Below are positions 7,494-12,453 of a stretch of 12,453 nucleotides of DNA, in pieces. The notes beneath the pieces are model-generated. The model made no database searches, was not told the DNA's origin, and saw only the letters and a program-made list of their open reading frames with translations. This stretch comes from Xanthobacteraceae bacterium (lineage in GTDB: Bacteria > Pseudomonadota > Alphaproteobacteria > Rhizobiales > Xanthobacteraceae). Every line of letters begins with the position of its first letter. The stretch's first letter is position 1. Both the position numbers and the translations under genes were made by a program. The stretch is taken from positions 1-12,453 of the forward strand of contig JASHSY010000052.1 of the NCBI GenBank assembly GCA_030040825.1. Direction: 5' to 3'.

Positions 7494-7515
7494 CGTCATA
7501 AAATCCATAATGACG
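7494..7515. promoter_or_regulatory. Inverted repeat in the leader of the redox fusion gene
   Basis: CGTCAT (7494-7499) and ATGACG (7510-7515) flank a 10-base AT-rich spacer. It lies just downstream of the expected start point of the EcfG-type promoter, so it could be an operator or an mRNA hairpin. Function is not known. Confidence 0.3.
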
Positions 7516-7559
7516 GGGCGCTCTTGCATCGGGTGCGGTTCGAGAAGCTGTGCGAATGA

Positions 7560-9236
7560 ATGTCTAACCCTTCGGTCATCGAGACGCGACGTGACCAAAT
7601 CTTCCCGCAGCTTGATGCTACGGATATCGAACGCGCTTGGCGCTTCGGCGAGGTGCGCCGATTCGCAGTAGGCGAGGCGCTGGCAACCGTTGGTAAGGTC
7701 GGAGTAGGACTCGCCATCATTCTTAGCGGCCAGGTTGACGTTTACCGTCGAGACGCCGTCGGCGCGCGCCAGCACTTTCAAGCATTTGGTCCAGGTGCGT
7801 TTCTCGGCGAACTGGCGCAGCTCGCCGGACGGCCGTCATTCGGCGACGCGGAAGCCAGCGAGCCGGTCAAAGCGCTAATCTTTTCACATGACCGGATGCG
7901 AGCATTGCTAATCGCCGAGGCGGAGCTTGGTGAACGCCTGATGCGTGCGCTGATCTTGCGCCGAACGCAAATGCTGCAGGACGGCATCGGCGGGCCTGTG
8001 ATCGTCGGTGGTTCCGAAAATCCCAACGTGCTGCGACTGGAGGGCTTTCTTGCGCGCAATGGGACGCCGCGCATGCGGCTCGATCCCGAAACCGACCCGG
8101 AAGCGAAAGCGTTGATTGATCGCTTCCATGTCGATCCCGGACAATTGCCCATTGTCATATGTCCGGCCGGGCAGGTTTTGCGCAATCCGAGCGACGACGA
8201 ATTGGCGCGCTGCATCGGAATGGTTGGGCCGATCGATCCAGATCGCCTCTATGATGTCGCGGTAGTCGGCGCCGGCCCGGCGGGTCTCGCTACTTCGGTC
8301 TATGCAGCCTCTGAGGGACTTTCGGTTCTGGTTCTGGACTGCCGTTCATTTGGTGGCCAAGCCGGCGCATCGACACGGATCGAGAATTATCTCGGTTTTC
8401 CCACCGGCATCAGCGGGATGGCGTTGATGGCTCGTGCTTATAATCAGGCGAATAAGTTTGGGGCGGAGACCGCCATACCCAACCAAGTGATTGGCTTCGG
8501 CGCACTCGACGATCAAGCTGCGCGTTTTGTTTTGAATCTCGCCAGCGGCGAACGCATCAGCGCCCGATCCATTGTGATCGCAAGCGGTGTGAACTATCGA
8601 AGGCTCGCGATTGAGAATCTAGATGCCTACGAAGGTACTAGCGTGCATTATTGGGCGACGCGCATTGAAGCACGGTTATGTGCCAAGCAGGAGGTCGTGC
8701 TGGTTGGCGGCGGCAATTCGGCCGGTCAGGCTGCCGTGTTTTTGGCTCAGCACGCTGCCAAGGTATGGATGATAGTGCGCGGCACGGAACTCGGTGCGGC
8801 CATGTCGCGCTATCTCGTCGAGCGGATAAGTGGTCTTGCCAATATCGAAATGCGCACAAGTACCGAGGTTACCGCACTGGAAGGCGCCGACAGTGCATTA
8901 TCGGCTGTGCATTGGCGCCACACTACGACCGGGGAAACGGTTCGACGATCGGCTCGCCACCTATTCCTCTTTATCGGCGCCGACCCTAATACGGGTTGGT
9001 TGTCGGGATCCGGCGTGGCCCTCGATACCAAAGGCTTCGTGCTGACAGGAGCAGACGCCGGCGAAAATCGGCGCTCGCTGGAAACCAGCCGGCGCGGAGT
9101 TTATGCGATCGGCGACATCCGCTCCGGCTCGGTCAAACGGGTTGCCGCCGCCGTCGGCGAAGGTGCGCAAGTCGTGGCAGCGCTGCATGCCTACCTGTCG
9201 CCATCACACGCGGGGGCCGGTGGCATCCGATCATGA
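7560..9236 (+). CDS. Cyclic-nucleotide-binding-like / Trx-like / thioredoxin-reductase-like fusion flavoprotein
   Basis: A 558-residue, three-part protein. Residues about 10-140 look like a cNMP-binding beta-roll (LAIILSGQVDVYR, FGPGAFLGELAQLAGRPSFGDAEA). Glu84 of the phosphate cassette is present, but the usual R-[ST]-A is PSFGDA. Residues about 155-222 (VLRLEGFLARNGTPRMRLD...LPIVICPAGQVLRNPS) resemble a thioredoxin-fold segment with no CxxC. Residues 231-548 form a TrxR-type core with FAD motif VVGAGPAG (235-242), FGGQAG, ENYLGFPTGISG, NAD(P) motif GGGNSAGQ (383-390) and YAIGDI (515-520). The redox CxxC of TrxR is replaced by HYWATRIEARLC, leaving one cysteine, C374. A disulfide reductase role is therefore doubtful; flavin-based NAD(P)H oxidation controlled by a ligand is more likely. 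An in-frame TGA directly before the ATG at 7560 rules out a longer protein. A stress-type promoter lies upstream. Confidence 0.9.
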   Translation: MSNPSVIETRRDQIFPQLDATDIERAWRFGEVRRFAVGEALATVGKVGVGLAIILSGQVDVYRRDAVGARQHFQAFGPGAFLGELAQLAGRPSFGDAEASEPVKALIFSHDRMRALLIAEAELGERLMRALILRRTQMLQDGIGGPVIVGGSENPNVLRLEGFLARNGTPRMRLDPETDPEAKALIDRFHVDPGQLPIVICPAGQVLRNPSDDELARCIGMVGPIDPDRLYDVAVVGAGPAGLATSVYAASEGLSVLVLDCRSFGGQAGASTRIENYLGFPTGISGMALMARAYNQANKFGAETAIPNQVIGFGALDDQAARFVLNLASGERISARSIVIASGVNYRRLAIENLDAYEGTSVHYWATRIEARLCAKQEVVLVGGGNSAGQAAVFLAQHAAKVWMIVRGTELGAAMSRYLVERISGLANIEMRTSTEVTALEGADSALSAVHWRHTTTGETVRRSARHLFLFIGADPNTGWLSGSGVALDTKGFVLTGADAGENRRSLETSRRGVYAIGDIRSGSVKRVAAAVGEGAQVVAALHAYLSPSHAGAGGIRS

Positions 9237-9382
9237 CTCTCGGACAATTCGAGCCGAGGATAAAGACGTCTTCTCGGCAAGGTGGGCTGGCGACCGGGAC
9301 ACTAGCGGACATTATCTCCGCTCCGCTGCGCGATCTCTGCTGAGTGCGGCTAAGACGGACTCATTCGGTTTGCTGGGCATTT

Positions 9383-9411
9383 CCGCGAATGGCACTAAAC
9401 AGACGTCGCGG
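9383..9411. terminator. Weak stem-loop in the convergent gap
   Basis: CCGCGA (9383-9388) pairs with TCGCGG (9406-9411) across a 17-base loop, just past the stop codon of the SH3 gene. A second small hairpin (AGCGGA 9304-9309 with TCCGCT 9317-9322) lies nearer the flavoprotein gene. Neither has a T-tract. The rest of the 9237-9416 gap shows nothing. Confidence 0.2.
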
Positions 9412-9416
9412 CCTAG

Positions 9417-10001
9417 CTACCAATGCCGGTGCCAGCCGCCATGCCAATACGGGCCATAATAGTAACCCCGGCCATAATACGGATACGGATAAGGGTATGG
9501 GTACGGGTAGGGTGGCCCCGCGTAGCCGGGCGGTGGCGGATAACCGCCGGGAGGCGGCGGATAGCCCGGCGGGCCGCCGTGCGGAGCCAAGCTCGTCGCG
9601 ATTACATAACCGCTCTGTCCCTGCCATGTCACTTGACACCACTCCCCGCTACAGCTGGCGACGCTGATAGGGCTGCCGGCCGGAATCTTGGCGACGATCG
9701 CGAAGTTTGTTCCCGGTCCTTGCCGGAGGTTGACGTTGCTAAAGACCATGGCGGGCGGCGGGCCGCCAGGAGGAGCCCCAGGAGGAGCCCCAGGAGGTGG
9801 GGGCGCACCGGGAGGGGGTGCGCCAGGCGGACCTTCAGGCGGAGCGCCCGGCGGTGGCGGGGGACCGGCTGGTGGCGGCGCCGCAGCGGGCTGATCGGTT
9901 TGCGTCGAGGTGGGTTGTCCGGTGTCGGTTTGTGCGGCGGCGGATTGGGCCGCAAGCACGCCAAGCACCACCGCGCCCACCGCGATCTGCATCAATTTCA
10001 T
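9417..10001 (-). CDS. Secreted proline-rich SH3-domain (SH3b) protein
   Basis: A 194-residue preprotein. The start is set at ATG 9999-10001 because MKLMQIAVGAVVLGVLAAQS followed by AAAQT is a clear signal peptide (cleavage likely near residue 23). The longer frame from 10157 would bury it. Next come a Thr/Gln/Ala linker (24-41), a Pro/Gly/Ala-rich low-complexity tract (42-84), one bacterial SH3 domain (VNLRQGPGTNFAIVAKIPAG ... WCQVTWQGQSGYV, about 90-137) with two cysteines (C117, C122), a Gly/Pro/Tyr tract with six PY repeats (165-175) and a Tyr/Trp/His end (GYYYGPYWHGGWHRHW). SH3b domains often bind peptidoglycan or peptides, so a periplasmic envelope role is likely; the His-rich end might bind metal. 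The exact function is not known. Ribosome site is weak. It is divergent from the DUF2189 gene. Confidence 0.85.
   Translation of the reverse strand: MKLMQIAVGAVVLGVLAAQSAAAQTDTGQPTSTQTDQPAAAPPPAGPPPPPGAPPEGPPGAPPPGAPPPPGAPPGAPPGGPPPAMVFSNVNLRQGPGTNFAIVAKIPAGSPISVASCSGEWCQVTWQGQSGYVIATSLAPHGGPPGYPPPPGGYPPPPGYAGPPYPYPYPYPYPYYGRGYYYGPYWHGGWHRHW
9481..9510. repeat. Hexamer repeat coding the Pro-Tyr tract
   Basis: Five near-identical 6-base units (GGATAC, GGATAA, GGGTAT, GGGTAC, GGGTAG) encode alternating Tyr and Pro on the minus strand. The units differ mostly at third codon positions, so the tract is kept by selection or is not very recent. Confidence 0.7.
9766..9801. repeat. 12-bp tandem repeat in the proline-rich tract
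   Basis: CCAGGAGGAGCC occurs twice in perfect tandem (9766-9777 and 9778-9789), followed by a diverged third unit CCAGGAGGTGGG (9790-9801). On the minus strand it encodes Gly-Ala-Pro-Pro units. Slippage here would change the protein length in frame by 4 residues per unit. Confidence 0.75.
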
Positions 10002-10326
10002 TACTGAATCTTTATTCGTCACGACGCTCCCCTGGGGATTTGGCTGAGTTCCTTCAACGGTTCCGAACATACGAATGATATCAGGAGCAGAAATTCCGTG
10101 GAAGCTGCCGTTAGCGCTCATTGCGTGGCTCGGTTTCTGGCTTCGGCAAGCCGGCAATCGCGTTCGTGCATTTTGTCTCGTTTAGACGAAAGTTCTAGTG
10201 GCATGACGCGACGACGCCGCAAATTTTCCAAACACCGCTTTGTGAACGGTCGTGCCGGGCGATCGGGACGTTATCTGGTGCGACAAGGCGTCGACATTGA
10301 TATGATGCAGCAGTTGCAGATTTCGC

Positions 10327-10361
10327 GCTGCGTCTTTGTGACGACTGGCCGAAGACGCAGC
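10327..10361 (+). promoter_or_regulatory. 10-bp perfect hairpin in the DUF2189 mRNA leader
   Basis: GCTGCGTCTT (10327-10336) and AAGACGCAGC (10352-10361) pair perfectly around a 15-base loop. The structure ends 22 bases before the Shine-Dalgarno of the DUF2189 gene. It lacks a following T-tract, so it is more like a leader structure or protein-binding site than a terminator. Confidence 0.45.
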
Positions 10362-10383
10362 CCCCGAACCAAACAAAAAAGTT

Positions 10384-10391
10384 AAAGGAGG
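10384..10391 (+). promoter_or_regulatory. Strong Shine-Dalgarno for the DUF2189 gene
   Basis: AAAGGAGG, 5 bases before the ATG at 10397, is the strongest ribosome binding site in the window and fixes the start of that gene. Confidence 0.85.
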
Positions 10392-10396
10392 CTTCG

Positions 10397-11308
10397 ATGT
10401 CTTCCACGCATCTTATGGCCGACACCGCGACGTCTTCGTCTGGTTTGTTGATTCGCCGCATAACACCCGCAGATCTGGCGCGTGCGCTCGCCAGCGGCTG
10501 GGACGACTTTGACGCAATGCCGAGCCATGCCGTTTTTCTCTGCCTGATCTATCCCCTGCTCGGCCTGGGGCTCGTATTGCTCTGCGCCGGATACTCGATG
10601 CTACCGCTTGTATTTCCGCTGGCGGCCGGATTCGCGTTGATCGGGCCGTTTGCGGCTGTCGGACTCTATGAATTGAGCCGGCGGCGGGAAGCCGGTCTCG
10701 ATACCAACCCAATCCACGTTTTCGACGTGCTGCGTTCGCCCTCGATCGGCGCAATTCTCGCGCTAGGGCTGTTGCTCACAGTGATCTTTGTGGTCTGGCT
10801 CGTCGTCGCCGAAGCGATCTATGTCGCCAATTTCGGCTACGGCGCGCCTACGTCGATCCCACAATTCGTCAAAGACGTCTTCACCACACCGGCTGGGTGG
10901 ACTCTGATCGTGGTTGGCACCGGTGTCGGTTTCTTGTTCGCCGTGGCGGCATTCATGATCGGCGCGGTATCGTTTCCGCTATTGCTCGATCGCGATGTAG
11001 GCTCCGCGGTTGCCCTGTGGACCTCGATCCGCGTTGTCGTCGCCAATCCGCTGACTATGGCGCTTTGGGGGTTCATCGTCGCTGCGCTTCTGGTGCTCGG
11101 CTCGCTGCCGTTCTTTCTGGGCCTGACGGTGGTCATGCCGCTGTTGGGTCATGCGACCTGGCACCTCTACCGTCGGGCAGTCGATTCCGCTGGCGCCCCG
11201 CGGGCGGAAATCCAGCCCAATTTGATCGTACGCCCGCGCCGCTCAGCAGCCGATTTTCCTGCGGCGCTGTTCCCGACACCGCGCGACATCAATTTCGGTG
11301 GCGGCTGA
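10397..11308 (+). CDS. DUF2189-family multi-pass membrane protein
   Basis: A 303-residue integral membrane protein. A polar N-terminus (1-22) leads to IRRITPADLARALASGWDDFDAMPSHAVFLCLIYPLLG (20-56), the typical DUF2189 opening. Hydrophobic segments are at about 45-64, 69-91, 117-145, 168-194 and 222-250. The short motif YELSRRRE (91-98) follows the second and PLLGHATWHLYRRAV (248-262) follows the last; both are features I associate with this family. The C-terminal tail (263-303) is Pro/Arg-rich and probably cytosolic. No catalytic or transport motif is visible, and the family has no settled function that I know of. Its strong ribosome site suggests good expression. The next gene is convergent, 44 bp away. 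Confidence 0.88.
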   Translation: MSSTHLMADTATSSSGLLIRRITPADLARALASGWDDFDAMPSHAVFLCLIYPLLGLGLVLLCAGYSMLPLVFPLAAGFALIGPFAAVGLYELSRRREAGLDTNPIHVFDVLRSPSIGAILALGLLLTVIFVVWLVVAEAIYVANFGYGAPTSIPQFVKDVFTTPAGWTLIVVGTGVGFLFAVAAFMIGAVSFPLLLDRDVGSAVALWTSIRVVVANPLTMALWGFIVAALLVLGSLPFFLGLTVVMPLLGHATWHLYRRAVDSAGAPRAEIQPNLIVRPRRSAADFPAALFPTPRDINFGGG

Positions 11309-11319
11309 GGGTCGGTATC

Positions 11320-11338
11320 GACGCCATTTTTGGGCGTC
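11320..11338. terminator. Possible bidirectional terminator hairpin
   Basis: GACGCC (11320-11325) and GGCGTC (11333-11338) flank the loop ATTTTTG in the 44-bp gap between the DUF2189 gene and the convergent dehydrogenase gene. The location fits a shared terminator, but no T-tract follows the stem. Confidence 0.35.
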
Positions 11339-11352
11339 CCGCGATCTGATAA

Positions 11353-12144
11353 TTACGGTTCTTGATCGGGCCGTGAATACGCCTTTACGGTGAACCGGAA
11401 TGGCGCGTTGGTCCATCGCCGCAAGCGATCCGGTAACAGGCCGCCAATGCGCGTGACGAGTGCAAACAGCGGCGGGAAGGCGATGACCGCACGATCGCGC
11501 ACCAAACCGCGGCGGATGATCGCGGCGGCCTGTTCGGGCGGCATTACCGACGGTTTCGATCCCTGTTCCTGCCGCATCATTGGCGTGTCCACATACCCGG
11601 GACAAATCACGCTCACGCCAATTCCCTGCGGCTGCAGCAGGCTCCGCAGAGCGAGGCCGTAGCTCAGCACCGCGGCTTTGCTGGCGCCGTAACTTGGGGC
11701 ATCGGCGAGCGGTAGGAATGCCGCTATCGAGCTGACGATGGCGATCTGGCCGCGGCGGCGGGCGACCATGCGTGGCAGTATCGGTTGAATGGTGTTCATG
11801 ACGCCAAGTAGATTGATTTCCACCAATGCCCGGGCGGTTTCAGCCGATTCAAGTTCATTCGGCGCTGCACTTCCCGCCATCACTCCGGCGTTGGCGATTA
11901 CGAGATCGACCGGGGTTTTGTCATCGAAGCGTTGTAGCCAGGCCTCCATGTCGCGGTGCGCGCGCACGTCGATAGCTGCGGGTGAGACCAGTGCGCCCGC
12001 GCTGCGACATCGCTCTGCGATACGATCGAGCCGTGGCGTGTCGCGCCCCAATAGACCAAGGCAGTTGCGGTCACGCGCGTAGGATAGCGCCAACGCCTCG
12101 CCGATTCCGCTCGATGCGCCGGTAATGACGATCGTGCGCGGCAT
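11353..12144 (-). CDS. Short-chain dehydrogenase/reductase (SDR), possible 3-keto-amine (ketosphinganine-like) reductase
   Basis: A 263-residue classical SDR. The nucleotide site is TGASSGIG (8-15), with GR at 33-34 and ID(V) at 58-60 and NAG at 85-87. The catalytic tetrad is N111, S139, Y152 and K156 (SYGASK). After the active site come CPGYVDTPMM and a KPSVMPPEQAAAIIRRGL segment; the order DTP-x-E-x-KP-x-PEQ-x-A recalls 3-ketodihydrosphingosine reductases (Tsc10/KDSR), but this is comparison from memory. The C-terminal part (224-251) is hydrophobic then basic and may touch the membrane. AAGGA lies about 9 bases before the ATG at 12142-12144. It starts 21 bp after the stop of an alpha-oxoamine synthase on the same strand, so the two are very likely co-transcribed and may act in sequence. 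Substrate unproved; a generic SDR role remains possible. Confidence 0.9.
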   Translation of the reverse strand: MPRTIVITGASSGIGEALALSYARDRNCLGLLGRDTPRLDRIAERCRSAGALVSPAAIDVRAHRDMEAWLQRFDDKTPVDLVIANAGVMAGSAAPNELESAETARALVEINLLGVMNTIQPILPRMVARRRGQIAIVSSIAAFLPLADAPSYGASKAAVLSYGLALRSLLQPQGIGVSVICPGYVDTPMMRQEQGSKPSVMPPEQAAAIIRRGLVRDRAVIAFPPLFALVTRIGGLLPDRLRRWTNAPFRFTVKAYSRPDQEP

Positions 12145-12165
12145 TTCGTCCTTGCGCAGTTGCGA

Positions 12166-12453
12166 TCAGCGAACGACACTGAGCGCGTGCATTTTCGTGC
12201 GCACCTGACCGAGTTCTTCGGCGGTAGCGTCGGCCGCGGCCGCGAGCTCATCGTCGGAATGCGTCGCGGTGAGAAAAAAACGCAGGCGTGACTCTTTTGC
12301 CGGCACCGCCGGATAAGTCACCGGCAACACATTGATGCCGCGATCCAGCAGCCGTTGCGAGAGCATCACTGCCGGCAGCGAATCGCCGACCATGATCGGA
12401 CAGACCGCCGTTCCGGCGGCACTGCCGACGTCCAGTCCGCGGGCCAGGGCGAG
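12166..12453 (-). CDS. PLP-dependent alpha-oxoamine synthase (AONS/KBL/SPT family), C-terminal part only
   Basis: The visible 95 residues are open to the right edge and lack the N-terminus. CPIMVGDSLPAVMLSQRLLDRGINVLPVTYPAVPAKESRLRFFLTATHSDDEL is the C-terminal domain typical of fold-type I alpha-oxoamine synthases, which condense an amino acid with an acyl thioester and release CO2. The family includes 8-amino-7-oxononanoate synthase, 2-amino-3-ketobutyrate ligase, 5-aminolevulinate synthase and serine palmitoyltransferase. The PLP lysine lies outside the window, so the type cannot be fixed. The YPAVP...SRLRFF form looks more like lipid- and polyketide-linked members than like BioF. The following SDR supports a keto-amine product that is then reduced. 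Confidence 0.82.
   Translation of the reverse strand, partial: LALARGLDVGSAAGTAVCPIMVGDSLPAVMLSQRLLDRGINVLPVTYPAVPAKESRLRFFLTATHSDDELAAAADATAEELGQVRTKMHALSVVR

Larger units (their letters stand above)
10002..10396. other. Divergent promoter region between the SH3 and DUF2189 genes
   Basis: About 395 bp without a credible gene; a 95-codon frame at 10098-10385 is Arg/Ser-rich, unrecognised and without a ribosome site. It holds small palindromes (TCCCCTGGGGA at 10028-10038, TGATATCA at 10076-10083) and a strong leader hairpin at 10327-10361. I could not identify a confident promoter on either strand. Confidence 0.55.

Noticed and set aside
7437..7781. An open frame antisense to the start of the flavoprotein gene
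   Set aside because: It lies over the stress promoter and the well-supported cNMP domain and has no recognisable motif.
8678..9343. Several long overlapping frames on the plus strand within and after the flavoprotein gene
   Set aside because: High-GC shadows of the real gene in other frames; Arg/Pro-rich and without motifs.
9421..9900. Repeat-rich block considered as a CRISPR or satellite array
   Set aside because: The repeats are in-frame codons for Pro/Gly/Tyr tracts with no unique spacers of regular length.
10002..10157. A longer SH3-protein start at 10157
   Set aside because: It would place the signal peptide inside the protein; MKLMQIAVG at 10001 is a proper signal start.
10098..10385. 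A 95-codon open frame upstream of the DUF2189 gene
   Set aside because: No ribosome site, Arg/Ser-rich unrecognised product, and it overlaps the leader hairpin; best read as non-coding.

Overview
The window looks like chromosomal DNA from a GC-rich alphaproteobacterium, most likely order Hyphomicrobiales near Bradyrhizobium/Rhodopseudomonas/Pseudolabrys. This is an inference from protein character: a DUF2189 membrane protein, an SH3 proline-rich secreted protein, an EmrAB pair, a GGAAC-N16-CGTT promoter of the alphaproteobacterial EcfG type, and weakly conserved intergenic palindromes. No rRNA, tRNA, intact insertion sequence, phage gene or CRISPR array was seen.

Layout, left to right. (1) 1-771 (+): the 3' part of a lipid A type (LpxL/HtrB) acyltransferase, cut by the left edge. 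(2) 964-1974: a divergent pair, a small cupin (-) and a MarR-family repressor (+). Their 57-bp gap holds two GTAAA-N5-TTTAC inverted repeats spaced 22 bp centre to centre, a likely shared operator. (3) 2280-7348 (-): a collinear emrA-emrB-GH15 block. The membrane fusion protein and the 14-helix MFS pump overlap by 4 bp (ATGA), and a 609-residue glycoside hydrolase family 15 enzyme follows about 90 bp later. (4) 7560-9236 (+), divergent from emrA: a 558-residue fusion of a cyclic-nucleotide-binding-like domain, a thioredoxin-fold-like segment and a thioredoxin-reductase-like flavoprotein core lacking the CxxC. It has a good match to a general-stress (EcfG) promoter 85 bp upstream. (5) 9417-10001 (-): a secreted Pro-rich protein with an SH3b domain and a Tyr/Pro/His/Trp tail. 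(6) 10397-11308 (+): a DUF2189 multi-pass membrane protein with a strong Shine-Dalgarno and a 10-bp perfect hairpin in its leader. (7) 11353-12453 (-): the C-terminal end of a PLP-dependent alpha-oxoamine synthase (cut by the right edge), followed 21 bp later by a short-chain dehydrogenase. The pair could make and reduce a 3-keto-amine, for example in a sphingoid-like lipid.

How the genes may work together: much of the window concerns the envelope and stress (lipid acylation, drug/solvent export, redox sensing, a secreted SH3 protein, a possible amino-lipid pathway). The best candidates for follow-up are the tandem MarR operator, the stress-promoter-driven redox fusion without its redox cysteines, the GH15 enzyme behind a drug pump, and the oxoamine synthase/SDR pair. 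Nothing here clearly proves a wholly new system.
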